DNA from: Paenibacillus spiritus
Lineage (GTDB): Bacteria; Bacillota; Bacilli; Paenibacillales; Paenibacillaceae
Direction: 5' to 3'
Length of the DNA stretch: 64,000 nucleotides
Assembly (NCBI RefSeq): GCF_008710135.1
Contig: NZ_VYKK01000012.1
Span: forward strand, 124,001 to 188,000
Numbering within the stretch: position 1 is the stretch's first letter; every line of letters starts with the position of its first letter. Positions 1 through 8,992 of the stretch are shown here, in pieces. The notes beneath the pieces were generated by a model that ran no database searches, was not told where the DNA came from, and saw nothing but the letters and a program-made list of their open reading frames with translations. A program made the position numbers and the translations under genes.

Positions 1-846
1 ACCCCAAGCCTCGGCAAAAGCTTCCGCTTCCAGAGCGATTGGCCCGACAACCAGGGGCAGGTCTATCTCTATCAGACGCTGCTGAAAGGCATCGCTTCCG
101 ACGACAACCGCCAGTTCGCCGAAGACAAGAACAGCTATGTCTTCGATGTGGCCGCCAACTACCAGAGCACCGCTCTGGTCCGCCAGAAGATCTGGCTGGA
201 CAAAAAAACATACCGGCCTCAGCAGGTGCAGGTATCCGACTCCGAAGCCAAAGTAGTGGTAGATGTGAAGTTCGACAGCTTTGCCTTCGATCCGCAGTTC
301 ACGAAGGACTCTTTTGATATGCAGAAGAATCTGAGCGGCGACGCCTCGAAGGAGACCGTGGCTGAGGTGGATGAGAATGGCAATCCGCTGCCTGCGGCCC
401 AGGCCGGCCAGGGGCAGGATTCGTCGCTCGAGGCATCCGGTGCGGCGGGCGCAGCCGGGGATTCCGGCGCAACCGCCAAGTCCGGCGAAGCCGGGGCGGT
501 TCTCGGCAGCTTTGGCGTGATTGAACCGGGCTATCTGCCCGAAGGCGTAACGCAGAAGGATTCCAACGTGATTGAAGGCAGCGAGGACCATGCGGTTCTG
601 CTCCGCTACGACGGTCTCTACCAGTTCACGATCCGCGAGTCGCGGCCGAAGGACCTGGCCGTGTCGCTGGTGCCGGGCACAATGATCGACCTGGGCTTCA
701 CCGCCGGGCTGCTGACCGGCGATGAGCAGCGGACGCTGACCTGGATGCCGGGAGACGGGATGGAGTACCGTCTGACGAGCGCAAATCTGCCGCTTTCAGA
801 AATGATGCAAATTGCCGCTTCTATGGAAGGGCAATCGGGTAAATAA
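1..846 (+). CDS. YdcC/LolA-like sporulation-associated lipoprotein, 3' part only
   Basis: The reading frame is open from base 1, so the N-terminus lies outside the window; 281 codons are visible. The visible part has beta-rich LolA-like segments (KIWLDKKTYRPQQVQV), an Ala/Gly/Ser-rich linker at about 375-495, and a C-terminal domain ending in GMEYRLTSANLPLSEMMQIA, a pattern seen in Bacillus YdcC-type lipoproteins. Position immediately upstream of alr and the ndoAI-ndoA pair matches the B. subtilis order ydcC-alr-ndoAI-ndoA, which is the main support for the family call. YdcC is a membrane-anchored, sporulation-linked protein whose exact role is unclear. The signal peptide and lipobox cannot be checked here. 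Confidence 0.75.
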   Translation, partial: TPSLGKSFRFQSDWPDNQGQVYLYQTLLKGIASDDNRQFAEDKNSYVFDVAANYQSTALVRQKIWLDKKTYRPQQVQVSDSEAKVVVDVKFDSFAFDPQFTKDSFDMQKNLSGDASKETVAEVDENGNPLPAAQAGQGQDSSLEASGAAGAAGDSGATAKSGEAGAVLGSFGVIEPGYLPEGVTQKDSNVIEGSEDHAVLLRYDGLYQFTIRESRPKDLAVSLVPGTMIDLGFTAGLLTGDEQRTLTWMPGDGMEYRLTSANLPLSEMMQIAASMEGQSGK

Positions 847-855
847 TAACGGGTA

Positions 856-907
856 GACGGGTACTGCTGTGGAGTTTTCCCTCTGCGCCGGCGGTATCCG
901 TCTTTTT
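856..907 (+). terminator. Rho-independent terminator after the YdcC-like gene
   Basis: GACGGGTAC (856-864) pairs with GTATCCGTC (894-902), one G-U pair, followed directly by five T. The loop is long (about 29 nt), so it may fold further. It separates the first gene from the alr promoter. Confidence 0.6.
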
Positions 908-929
908 GCACCCGGTCTTTCCGGCCGAA

Positions 930-958
930 TTGACACTGCCAGCCGTTAGCATTACCAT
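930..958 (+). promoter_or_regulatory. Sigma-A-type promoter of alr
   Basis: TTGACA at 930-935, 17-nt spacer, TACCAT at 953-958. The -35 is a perfect consensus. It lies between the upstream terminator and the alr start, giving a short leader of about 30 nt. Confidence 0.6.
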
Positions 959-991
959 TACGAATAAGAACTTGGGAATACTAACGAGAAG

Positions 992-2185
992 GTGACGAAG
1001 AAAGTGCAGGATTGCTATCGACCGACGATCGCCGAGATTGACCTGGATGCGCTGCGGGCCAACTATGAATCCTTCCGCCGGCACTTGCCGGAAGGAACCC
1101 GGTTCATGGGTTGTGTCAAGGGAAATGCCTACGGACACGGAGCTGTGGAGATTGCACGTGAATTGGAAGCGCTGGGCGCGGACTACGCCAGCGTCGCTTT
1201 TCTGGACGAAGCCATCCAGCTGCGCCAGGCGGGAGTGGGCCTCCCGATTCTGGTTCTGGGCTATACGCCGCCGGAAGCGATTCCCGCAGCCTATGCGCAC
1301 GATGTAACGGTAACGCTCTTCACCCCGGAGGTTCTGGAGGCGGTGGCACAGCTGCCGCTGGAAGGCGAACGCAGACTCAAGGTGCACATCAAGATTGACA
1401 GCGGCATGGGCCGGCTGGGGCTGCTGCCTCCCGACGCGCCGCCGTTTATCGAAGAGGTGCTGACAGTCCGGCAAGCGGAACTGGAGGGGATGTTCACCCA
1501 TTTTGCCAAGGCAGACGAACAGGACAAGAGCTATACACTGAAGCAGTACCGGCGATTCATGAGTGTGACGGAAGCGCTTCGGGAACGAGACCTGACCATC
1601 CCGATCATACATACAAGCAACAGCGCTGCGGCCATTGATCTGCCGGAGTTGTCGCTGGGCATGGTGCGAGTAGGCGCCAGTCTGTACGGGTTGTATCCCT
1701 CTGCGGAGGTGAACCGGCAGACGGTCCGGCTCCATCCGGTCATGACGCTCAAGACGATGGCCGTCTACGTCAAGAATTTGCCCCAAGGCTGGGGCGTAAG
1801 CTACGGAACCCGCTATACAGCGGACAGCGGGGAGCGGATTGCCACGCTGCCCGTCGGTTATGCAGACGGATATTCACGCATGCTCAGCGGCAAAGCGGAA
1901 GTATTGATCCGCGGCCGCCGCGTTCCTGTCGTCGGAACCATCTGTATGGACCAATGCATGATCTCACTCAAATCCTTGTCCGAAGAAGCGGAATATATTA
2001 AAGCCGGCGAAGAAGTTGTACTGATCGGCAGCCAGGGAGACGCGGTCATAACGGCCGATGAACTGGCGGATCAGCTTGGAACGATTCACTACGAGGTGAC
2101 CTGCATGATTCAGGCGCGTGTACCGCGCGTATATGCGCGAAGCGGCGCCGAGCCCCGTCTCGTCAATGCCCTTTTGAAACCTTAA
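992..2185 (+). CDS. alr: Alanine racemase (PLP-dependent)
   Basis: Converts L-alanine to D-alanine for peptidoglycan. The PLP lysine is K43 in VKGNAYGHG; the usual family version is VKADAYGHG or VEKANAYGHG. The C-terminal domain has VSYGTRYTA with the second catalytic Tyr, PVGYADGYSR and GTICMDQCM. Length (397 aa) is normal. Start choice is uncertain: GTG 992 overlaps the best Shine-Dalgarno stretch (GAGAAGGTG, 986-994), so GTG 1004, 9 nt downstream of it, may be the true start and would remove four residues. Promoter at 930-958. Followed after about 230 nt by the ndoAI-ndoA toxin-antitoxin pair, the same order as in B. subtilis. Confidence 0.96.
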   Translation: MTKKVQDCYRPTIAEIDLDALRANYESFRRHLPEGTRFMGCVKGNAYGHGAVEIARELEALGADYASVAFLDEAIQLRQAGVGLPILVLGYTPPEAIPAAYAHDVTVTLFTPEVLEAVAQLPLEGERRLKVHIKIDSGMGRLGLLPPDAPPFIEEVLTVRQAELEGMFTHFAKADEQDKSYTLKQYRRFMSVTEALRERDLTIPIIHTSNSAAAIDLPELSLGMVRVGASLYGLYPSAEVNRQTVRLHPVMTLKTMAVYVKNLPQGWGVSYGTRYTADSGERIATLPVGYADGYSRMLSGKAEVLIRGRRVPVVGTICMDQCMISLKSLSEEAEYIKAGEEVVLIGSQGDAVITADELADQLGTIHYEVTCMIQARVPRVYARSGAEPRLVNALLKP

Positions 2186-2414
2186 AGCCTCTTGTAAGCC
2201 TCTCGGCGGCCGTGGCGAACGGTCACGAAATATTCAATCGTATACAACTATGTGAGGTATAGTCTATACGAACCGCCGATTGTAGTTTATAATGGGATGC
2301 GACATGGATGCAGCATAGTTGATATACTCGCTGCATATATTCCTTGTATAAAATTCCTTGCATATTGCTACACTGGAATACAAGGGCAGAAGGTTTGTGG
2401 GGGTGGAAGAGAAG

Positions 2415-2696
2415 GTGGCCAATTTGCAGAACACCAAAAGAATCATGATCAGCTTGCCCGATCATCTCTTGCAGGAAGTGGACGGAATCGTCGAACTCGA
2501 CAATTCCAACCGCAGCGAACTGATCCGGCAGGCCATGAAGCTGTATCTTAGTGAACGGAGGAAGCGTTCCATAAGGGAGTCGATGCAGCGCGGATACATG
2601 GAGATGGCCAAGATCAACTTGTCCATGGCCTGTGAAGCGTTCCTCGCTGAAGAAGACGCCGACAGCACTCTTGGCCGCTTAGTTAGCGGGGTGTAA
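2415..2696 (+). CDS. ndoAI: EndoAI antitoxin (ribbon-helix-helix)
   Basis: Antitoxin that binds and inhibits the neighbouring EndoA (MazF) RNase and probably autoregulates the pair. 93 aa. The N-terminal RHH DNA-binding part reads TKRIMISLPDHLLQEVDGIV, then NRSELIRQAMKLYL; the C-terminal helix that contacts the toxin includes YMEMAKINLSMACEAF. The start is GTG 2415 because a GGGGGTGG Shine-Dalgarno lies 8 nt upstream; an ATG at 2358 would add residues unlike the family. Stops 3 nt before the toxin start, so the two are translationally linked. Confidence 0.93.
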   Translation: MANLQNTKRIMISLPDHLLQEVDGIVELDNSNRSELIRQAMKLYLSERRKRSIRESMQRGYMEMAKINLSMACEAFLAEEDADSTLGRLVSGV

Positions 2697-2699
2697 CTA

Positions 2700-3050
2700 T
2701 TGATCGTTAAACGCGGCGACGTTTTTTTTGCCGACTTGTCGCCTGTGGTTGGCTCGGAACAGGGCGGGGTACGTCCGGTTCTGGTCATTCAGAACGATAT
2801 CGGCAATCGCTTCAGTCCGACGGTAATCGTGGCGGCCATCACCGCCCAGATCCAGAAGGCCAAGCTTCCGACCCATGTCGAGATTGACGCGGTGTCACAC
2901 GGCTTCGACCGGGATTCCGTTATCCTGCTGGAGCAGGTGCGGACCATCGACAAACAGCGTCTGACTGACAAGATCACCCACCTGGACGACGAAACGATGA
3001 AAAAGGTGGATGACTCGCTGCAAATCAGCCTCGGCCTGATCGACTTTTAA
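2700..3050 (+). CDS. ndoA: EndoA toxin, MazF-family mRNA interferase
   Basis: Sequence-specific endoribonuclease; in B. subtilis it cuts at UACAU. 116 aa, the full family length, and very close to B. subtilis NdoA as I recall it: [39 protein letters not shown] and [13 protein letters not shown] are all present. Starts at TTG 2700, 3 nt after the antitoxin stop; the rare start may keep toxin synthesis below antitoxin synthesis. No truncation or missing key residue seen. Confidence 0.96.
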   Translation: MIVKRGDVFFADLSPVVGSEQGGVRPVLVIQNDIGNRFSPTVIVAAITAQIQKAKLPTHVEIDAVSHGFDRDSVILLEQVRTIDKQRLTDKITHLDDETMKKVDDSLQISLGLIDF

Positions 3051-3092
3051 TCCGGGCCGGCTCTTTTTAAAACCAATCAAACATTTGTAAGG

Positions 3093-3123
3093 GAGGCGCA
3101 CTGCGGGAGCGGGGCGTCTTTTT
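3093..3123 (+). terminator. Probable terminator after ndoA
   Basis: GAGGCGC (3093-3099) pairs with GCGTCTT (3114-3120) with two G-U pairs, followed by a T run to 3123. A weak hairpin, but it sits at the end of the toxin-antitoxin operon and just before a separate promoter. Confidence 0.4.
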
Positions 3124-3151
3124 GCTTGGGCTCAAATAAATGTGATACCAT
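3122..3151 (+). promoter_or_regulatory. Candidate promoter of tex
   Basis: TTGCTT (3122-3127), 18-nt spacer, TACCAT (3146-3151) with an extended TG at 3143-3144. Ends 35 nt before the TTG start of tex. Confidence 0.4.
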
Positions 3152-3185
3152 TTAACCCTAGGCTACAAGGAAAGAGGGAATCGGC

Positions 3186-5402
3186 TTGGCTGTGGACAAA
3201 ATTACGGAAGCCGCCGTCTCTGCGGAAGCGGAGCGGCGCGAGCTGGAGAGAATGATCGGCGTTATCGCGGCGGAGCTGGGGCTGGGAGCCGCCAAGGTGA
3301 AGGCGACGGTGTCGCTTCTGGACGAGGGCAATACGATTCCGTTCATCGCCCGGTACCGGAAGGAAATGACCGGGGAGCTGGACGAGAATCAGCTGCGCGA
3401 CATTGAAGAGCGGCTTGGCTATCTGCGTTCGCTCGGCGAGCGCAAGCGGGAAGTGCTGCGGATCATTGAAGAGCAGGGCAAGCTGACGGAGGAGCTGCGG
3501 ACGGCCATCGGCCGTGCGGTCAAGCTCCAGGAGGTCGAAGATCTGTACCGGCCTTACCGGCAGAAGCGGAAGACCCGCGCCAGCGTTGCCCGGGAGAAGG
3601 GGCTGGAGCCCTTGGCGAATTGGGTGCTGGAGCAGCGCCGCAGCGGAGAAGCACTGACGGAAGCGGCCCGGTATGCCGACGCCGGGAAGGGCGTGAATTC
3701 GGCGGAGGAGGCGCTCCAGGGTGCAATGGACATCATTGCGGAGATGCTGGCCGACGATCCGGCGATTCGTTCTTGGGTGCGCCAGCATACGGCGGCTCAG
3801 GGAGTGGTGGTCTCCGAAGCGAAGGACGCCGCGCAGGAATCGGTGTACGAGAACTATTACCACTACCGGGAGCCGGTGTCGAAGATGCCGCCGCACCGCA
3901 TTCTCGCGATTAACCGCGGCGAACGCGAGAATATCCTGAAGGTCGGCATCGAGCTCGATCCGGCCCGCGTTCACGCCTTCATGGCCCGCAAGTTCATAAA
4001 AGGGCCTTCCCCGGTCAAAGACCTGCTGGAAGCCGTGATCGAGGATGCGTACAAGCGGCTGATCGCGCCATCCGCAGAGCGGGAAGTGCGCGGGGAAATG
4101 ACCGAACGGGCCGAGAATCAAGCCATCTCGATCTTCTCGGGCAATCTGCGGAGCCTGCTGCTCCAGCCGCCGGTCCAGGGACGCGTCGTGCTGGGGGTGG
4201 ACCCGGCATACCGTACGGGCTGCAAGCTTGCCGTAGTGGACGAGACGGGCAAGCTGCTGGAGGTGGCGGTGACCTACCCCACCCCGCCGAACAACAAGAA
4301 GCGCGAAGCCGCCGCGAAGTTCAAGGAGCTGATCGCCAAGTATGGCGTGAAGCTCATTGTCATCGGCAACGGCACCGGCTCGCGGGAGACGGAGCAGTTC
4401 ACCGCCGAGGTCATTGCGGACATCGGCGACCCTTCCCTGGCCTATCTCATCGTCAATGAGGCGGGGGCCAGCGTCTATTCCGCCTCCAAGCTGGCGCAGG
4501 AGGAGTTCCCGGACCTCGACGTCGCCGAGCGGAGCGCTGCTTCCATCGCCCGGCGCGTGCAGGACCCGCTGGCGGAGCTGGTGAAGATCGAGCCGAAGGC
4601 AATCGGGGTCGGGCAGTATCAGCACGATGTCTCCCAGAAGCATTTGGAGGAGAGCCTCAAGGCGGTCGTGGAATCGGCGGTCAACCACGTCGGGGTGGAT
4701 GTCAATACGGCATCCCCGTCCCTGCTGTCCTACGTTGCGGGAGTCAACGGAACCATCGCCAAGAATATTGTCAAATTCCGCGAGGAGAACGGCAAGTTCA
4801 CTTCCCGGAAGCAGCTGCAGAAGGTGCCCCGGCTCGGAGCCAAATCGTATGAACAGTGCATCGGCTTCCTGCGTGTTCCTGAAGGGGACAACGTGCTGGA
4901 CAAGACGCCGATCCATCCCGAGTCCTACCCGGTCGTGGACGGTCTGTTCCGCGAGCTGAAGCTCGACCTCCGGACGATAGGGACGAAGGAACTGGCGCAG
5001 AAGCTCGCCGCGCAGAATCCGGAGGAGCTGGCGGAACGGCTGGACGTTGGCGTTCCGACACTCCGCGACATTCTGGAGAGCCTCCAGCGCCCGGGCCGCG
5101 ACCCCCGGGAGGAGCTGCCCGCGCCGATTTTCCGCACGGATGTGCTGAAGCTGGAGGACCTGCGCCCCGGCATGGAATTGCAGGGAACCGTGCGCAATGT
5201 CATCGACTTCGGCGCCTTCGTCGACATCGGCATCAAGAACGACGGTCTGGTCCATATCTCCAAGCTGCGCCGCGGCTTCGTCAAGCATCCGATGGACGTC
5301 GTGGCGGTCGGCGACAATGTGACGGTCTGGGTGCTCGGCGTGGACGAGCGCAAGGGCCGGGTCAGCCTGACGATGATCCCGCCGGAGGATGGAAGCGAGT
5401 AA
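3186..5402 (+). CDS. tex: Tex-family RNA-binding transcription accessory protein
   Basis: 738 aa, the usual length. N-terminal helical Tex region (IPFIARYRKEMTGELDE near residue 52), a YqgF/RNase H-like domain from about residue 330 (VLGVDPAYRTGCKLAVVD), a helix-hairpin-helix region (about 515-560, YVAGVNGTIAKNIV) and a C-terminal S1 domain (about 655-730, GTVRNVIDFGAFVDIG and DGLVHIS). Tex binds nucleic acid and affects transcription fidelity and stress tolerance; its precise role in Bacillota is open. Start TTG 3186 follows an AGAGGGAA Shine-Dalgarno. This is the B. subtilis YdcI orthologue and the last gene of the left core block. Confidence 0.95.
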   Translation: MAVDKITEAAVSAEAERRELERMIGVIAAELGLGAAKVKATVSLLDEGNTIPFIARYRKEMTGELDENQLRDIEERLGYLRSLGERKREVLRIIEEQGKLTEELRTAIGRAVKLQEVEDLYRPYRQKRKTRASVAREKGLEPLANWVLEQRRSGEALTEAARYADAGKGVNSAEEALQGAMDIIAEMLADDPAIRSWVRQHTAAQGVVVSEAKDAAQESVYENYYHYREPVSKMPPHRILAINRGERENILKVGIELDPARVHAFMARKFIKGPSPVKDLLEAVIEDAYKRLIAPSAEREVRGEMTERAENQAISIFSGNLRSLLLQPPVQGRVVLGVDPAYRTGCKLAVVDETGKLLEVAVTYPTPPNNKKREAAAKFKELIAKYGVKLIVIGNGTGSRETEQFTAEVIADIGDPSLAYLIVNEAGASVYSASKLAQEEFPDLDVAERSAASIARRVQDPLAELVKIEPKAIGVGQYQHDVSQKHLEESLKAVVESAVNHVGVDVNTASPSLLSYVAGVNGTIAKNIVKFREENGKFTSRKQLQKVPRLGAKSYEQCIGFLRVPEGDNVLDKTPIHPESYPVVDGLFRELKLDLRTIGTKELAQKLAAQNPEELAERLDVGVPTLRDILESLQRPGRDPREELPAPIFRTDVLKLEDLRPGMELQGTVRNVIDFGAFVDIGIKNDGLVHISKLRRGFVKHPMDVVAVGDNVTVWVLGVDERKGRVSLTMIPPEDGSE

Positions 5403-5475
5403 GCGGGCGGAGGGCGGAAGGCGCACTCGGCAAGCGTGCAATCTGATTCGTTAAGGCCGTTTTGGCGGCAAACAG

Positions 5476-5522
5476 GAAGAAGCCTCCGTTTTCGCTTTGC
5501 AGCGAGGATGGGGGCTTTCTTC
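5476..5522. terminator. Terminator between convergent tex and the SLH gene
   Basis: GAAGAAGCCTCC (5476-5487) pairs with GGGGGCTTTCTTC (5510-5522) with one bulged T. The stem lies between two genes that point at each other and can serve both, although the T run is imperfect. Confidence 0.5.
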
Positions 5523-5597
5523 TTGCCTAATGCGGTTATCAGGAGATTGCAGGTCCTAAGGATTGCCGTTTCTTAAGTGCCCGAAGCGTCCTGGCGG

Positions 5598-6554
5598 TTA
5601 ACGCAGAGGATTGCTGCCGGAGCCGTCCGAATACCGGGAATCGGAGCTTCCGCCCTCGGATTTGGCCGTTACGGTGTAGCCTTCCGGCACATACGTTACA
5701 GCAGTGCCCTTGGAGATGACCTGGGTATAGAACCCGGTCTTGGGCGCTGTCACCCGGAAGTAGACTACGGCCGTCTTGCCGGTGCCGAATTCAATCTTGG
5801 TGACGTTGACGCTGTAGCCCGGGTTCGGCAGACCGCCGACCGTCAAGGTTACCCGGCTGACGCCCTCTGATGTCTTATCCACTTGAACGTCAGATGTGTA
5901 CGCGTCCGCTTCCCCGGCGGGTTCGGCGGGCAGATCTGTCTTCGGTGTAATTGACGTGCGGGCGAATTCTACGGCGTTGTAGAGCCACACAGCAGCTTCG
6001 GCGCGCGTTATGGCATCATGCGGCCGGAATCTGTCGCCGCTCTCCAGCGAAATAATCCGGGTGTTGAGCAGCACTTGAAGACTGGAATTGAGCTCGCCCG
6101 AAAGAGCGTCGCCGTCCGCGATATACAGGTACATCCGGGTTACGGGGTAGGTCCCCTTGGCATCCAGAGCCTGCTTCAGCAGATAGGCGAAGTCGGCCCG
6201 GGTCATGACGGCGTTCGGATCAAACGACGCATGCAGAGTGAGGCCGTTCTGCGCCGCAATGTGGATAGCGGAGGCATACCAAGCCTTGGCGTTCACCTTG
6301 GTGAAGACCGGCACATCGGAATCGTTCGCCTTCAGGCCCAGACCGGATACGAGGAACTGAATGGCCTGGCCGTTCGTCACTTTGGCATTGGGGGCAAATC
6401 GGTCGCTGGTCACGCCGTTAATCACTCCAGACTGATGCAATTTGTCAATCTTGGCTTCGGCCGGATGTCCCTTCAGATCGGAGAAGGCGTAAGCGCCTGT
6501 ACCGACTGACAAGGATGCGGCGAGTATGCCGCAGGCCACGATAGTTTTTCTCAT
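5598..6554 (-). CDS. Secreted SLH-domain protein with PrcB-like C-terminus
   Basis: 318 aa from the chosen ATG at 6554, which has AAGAGGTGAT just upstream; an in-frame ATG three codons earlier overlaps that site and is less likely. Residues 1-24 form a signal peptide ending in AYA. Three S-layer homology repeats follow (FSDLKGHPAEAKIDKL, then KAWYASAIHIA and an imperfect third around FRPHDAITRAEAAVWLYNA). After a linker, about residues 225-300 resemble the PrcB C-terminal domain (GYSVNVTKIEF, TGFYTQVISKGTAVTYV). It is probably anchored to secondary cell-wall polymer. Function of the C-terminal domain is unknown to me. Confidence 0.8.
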   Translation of the reverse strand: MRKTIVACGILAASLSVGTGAYAFSDLKGHPAEAKIDKLHQSGVINGVTSDRFAPNAKVTNGQAIQFLVSGLGLKANDSDVPVFTKVNAKAWYASAIHIAAQNGLTLHASFDPNAVMTRADFAYLLKQALDAKGTYPVTRMYLYIADGDALSGELNSSLQVLLNTRIISLESGDRFRPHDAITRAEAAVWLYNAVEFARTSITPKTDLPAEPAGEADAYTSDVQVDKTSEGVSRVTLTVGGLPNPGYSVNVTKIEFGTGKTAVVYFRVTAPKTGFYTQVISKGTAVTYVPEGYTVTAKSEGGSSDSRYSDGSGSNPLR

Positions 6555-6718
6555 GATCATCACCTCTTGCTCTTATAGATGTCCCCGCTCGCCAAAAAGT
6601 TGCACTTCTCCGTCAAGATGGTTCCTTGGCTACGGGTCGGCTGTCGTCTTCTGGTACCCCCGCCGCAGATCGGCTACAATGAAGAGACGACAACGGAGCG
6701 AGAGCGGGAGATGGCAGA

Positions 6719-8692
6719 GTGGACAAGGGAGCAACGCGCAGATTGAACCTGGGCATATTCGCGCATGTGGATGCCGGGAAGACGACAACCACGGAGCATA
6801 TCTTATATGAGAGCGGCCGGATCCGGGCGCTCGGCAGCGTCGACGAAGGAACCGCTCAGACGGATTCCCTTGAGGTGGAACGGCAGCGGGGCATCTCGGT
6901 GCGCTCGGCGATTGTCTCGCTGGAATGGAGAGGCACGCAGATCAATCTGGTGGACACGCCCGGGCATGTCGACTTTCTGTCGGAGGTGGAGCGTTCGATG
7001 CGGGTCATGGACTGCGCGGTGCTCATCCTGTCTGCGGCGGAGGGCGTGCAGGCCCAGAGCGAGACGGTCTGGAACGCGCTGCGGCGCTTGAAGATACCGA
7101 CCCTTCTGTTCGTGAACAAAATGGACCGGATCGGCGCGGACCCCGCCCGGGTGCTGGAACAGGTCCGCGCCTATCTGTCGGACGGCGTCATTCCGGTGCA
7201 GCGCCCCCTTGGGGCGGGGCTGGATTACAGCGGAGCCGCCGACCTGTGGGCCGATGCGCCGGGAAGCCCGGAACGGACGGCGCTGCTGGAGAGCCTCGCC
7301 GAACGCGACGAGGACATGCTCGCCCGCTATCTGGCGGGGGAGACGGACAGCGCCGCCGGGTGGAAGGCCTTTCTGGCCCGGGAGACGGCCGCCTGCCGGA
7401 TGTTCCCGCTCCTGTACGGAGCGGCGGCGAAGGCAATCGGCATCGGGCCGCTGCTGGATGCCGTAATCGACTACCTGCCGCCGACGGAAGGCGATCCCGA
7501 AGCGCCGCTCTCGGGCATTGTCTTCGGCGTCCAGCAGGACCCCGGGCTCGGCAAGGCGGCGCTCGTCCGCCTCTACCGGGGACGGCTCCGCAACCGGGAC
7601 GCCGTACCTGGCCCGGCGGGCGAGACGGGCGGCAAGGTTACGCAGATCCGCAGACTGGAGGGCGGACGGGCCCAGGCCGTCCCGGAGCTTGCGGCAGGCG
7701 ACATCGCCGCCGTCTACGGGCTGGCAGACGCCCGGGTCGGCGATGTGCTCGGCTCGCCGGACGCCGTGCCGCCGGAAGCGAAGCTGGCGGTTCCGCTGCT
7801 GACGGTCCGCGTCTTCTGGGAAGGCGCTCCGGATCATGAAGCGATGGCCGCCTTCCGGGAGCTGGCCGATGAAGACCCGCTGCTGGATGCCCAGTGGCTG
7901 CCGGAAGACCGGGAGCTGCACATCAAGGTCATGGGCAAGATTCAACTGGAGATTCTGGCGAGTGTAGTTCGGGAGCGTTTCGGTCTGGCCGTCACCTTCG
8001 GACCGCCGTCTGTGATCTACAAGGAGACGCCGGCCCGGGCCGGCGAAGGCTTCATTGCCTATACGATGCCCAAACCGTGCTGGGCGATTCTGCGCTTCGC
8101 CATCGAACCGCTGCCGCGGGGCAGCGGCCTGATCTATGAGTCCATCGTACGCAGCTCGGACCTGCTCCCGCAGTATCAGAACGAGACCGCCCGGCGGGTA
8201 CCGGAGGCACTGAGCCAAGGGCTCTTCGGCTGGGAGGTCACCGACCTGCGGGTGACGCTGGTGGAAGGCCAGCATCATGTGTGGCATACCCATCCGCTTG
8301 ATTTTGCCGTGGCGACGCCTATGGGACTGATGGACGGGCTGGCGCGGACGGGAACGAAGCTGCTGGAACCGATGCTGCGCGTGCGGATCGCCGTACCGGA
8401 AGAGAACGCCGGACGGGTGATGAACGACCTTGTGCAGATGCGGGGCTCCTTTGAGCCGCCGCTGCTCCGGGAAGGGCGGATATGGATAGAAGGGCGGGTG
8501 CCGCTGGCGACCTCGCTGGATTACCCGGCGTCGCTGGGTTCCTTCACCAAAGGCCGCGGCACGTTCTCGAGCGTATTCGACGGCTACGAGGAATGCCCGC
8601 CTGACGTGAAGGCGGAGCGGACACGCCGGGGCGTGAATCCGCTCGACCAGGCCCGCTATATTCTGAGCGTCCGCAAGGCGCTTCAGGGGTAG
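6719..8692 (+). CDS. EF-G-like GTPase of the tetracycline ribosomal-protection (TetM/TetO-type) family
   Basis: 657 aa, the length of ribosomal-protection proteins and shorter than EF-G. GTPase motifs are intact: G1 HVDAGKTT near residue 16, the G2 region RGISVRSA, G3 DTPGHVDF, G4 NKMD. Domain II, a truncated domain III, and EF-G domains IV and V follow (HHVWHTHPLDFAVATPMGLMDGL). In the family, such proteins remove tetracycline from the ribosome. Many environmental Paenibacillus carry distant members whose resistance activity is unproven, so a resistance call would be inference. Start GTG 6719 with GGGAG upstream. Stands alone with its own terminator. Confidence 0.8.
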   Translation: MDKGATRRLNLGIFAHVDAGKTTTTEHILYESGRIRALGSVDEGTAQTDSLEVERQRGISVRSAIVSLEWRGTQINLVDTPGHVDFLSEVERSMRVMDCAVLILSAAEGVQAQSETVWNALRRLKIPTLLFVNKMDRIGADPARVLEQVRAYLSDGVIPVQRPLGAGLDYSGAADLWADAPGSPERTALLESLAERDEDMLARYLAGETDSAAGWKAFLARETAACRMFPLLYGAAAKAIGIGPLLDAVIDYLPPTEGDPEAPLSGIVFGVQQDPGLGKAALVRLYRGRLRNRDAVPGPAGETGGKVTQIRRLEGGRAQAVPELAAGDIAAVYGLADARVGDVLGSPDAVPPEAKLAVPLLTVRVFWEGAPDHEAMAAFRELADEDPLLDAQWLPEDRELHIKVMGKIQLEILASVVRERFGLAVTFGPPSVIYKETPARAGEGFIAYTMPKPCWAILRFAIEPLPRGSGLIYESIVRSSDLLPQYQNETARRVPEALSQGLFGWEVTDLRVTLVEGQHHVWHTHPLDFAVATPMGLMDGLARTGTKLLEPMLRVRIAVPEENAGRVMNDLVQMRGSFEPPLLREGRIWIEGRVPLATSLDYPASLGSFTKGRGTFSSVFDGYEECPPDVKAERTRRGVNPLDQARYILSVRKALQG

Positions 8693-8829
8693 GTTCGGCC
8701 GCGGCCGGTTTGCCGGACGGCGGGAGACCTGGCTGCGGGAGGCTTGGCGCTGGAGACCGGGACCGGGCGGCAAAAGACAAGGTTCTCTGCATCCCGACAG
8801 GGAGGGGCAGGGGGTTCGGAAGCGGACAG

Positions 8830-8857
8830 GATGCCGGCCTTTGCCGGCATCTTTTTT
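8830..8857 (+). terminator. Rho-independent terminator after the EF-G-like gene
   Basis: GATGCCGGC (8830-8838) pairs perfectly with GCCGGCATC (8843-8851), 4-nt loop, then seven T. Apart from this terminator and the fru promoter, the 300-nt stretch 8693-8992 shows nothing else. Confidence 0.85.
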
Positions 8858-8919
8858 TAGCGGGCAGGGCTGCGGGTAATAGGGTCTAGGCCGTCAGGTT
8901 AGAGTGGTCTGAACGGTTG

Positions 8920-8970
8920 TGAATGAATTTGAATAATAATGATTGTTTTTTAAGGTTTTTATGATATGAT
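8920..8970 (+). promoter_or_regulatory. fruRKA promoter with TGAAT repeats upstream
   Basis: TTGTTT (8943-8948), 16-nt spacer, TATGAT (8965-8970). Three TGAAT pentamers (8920, 8924, 8930) lie just upstream of the -35. They are a plausible binding site for the DeoR-type FruR encoded next, but that is inference. Confidence 0.5.
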
Positions 8971-8992
8971 TAACTCAGTTGGAGGAATGCAG

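Noticed and set aside
2288..2293. TATAAT as the ndoAI promoter -10
   Set aside because: A perfect hexamer but no -35 resemblance at the right distance and no extended TG.
3132..5441. 769-codon open frame antisense to tex
   Set aside because: High-GC shadow frame; rich in Arg, Leu and His, no ribosome site, no family resemblance, while tex is clear.
6719..8692. Firm tetracycline resistance call
   Set aside because: Family membership is clear, but distant chromosomal members are often untested; sequence alone does not show resistance.
6803..8773. 656-codon open frame antisense to the EF-G-like gene
   Set aside because: Shadow frame of the same type.
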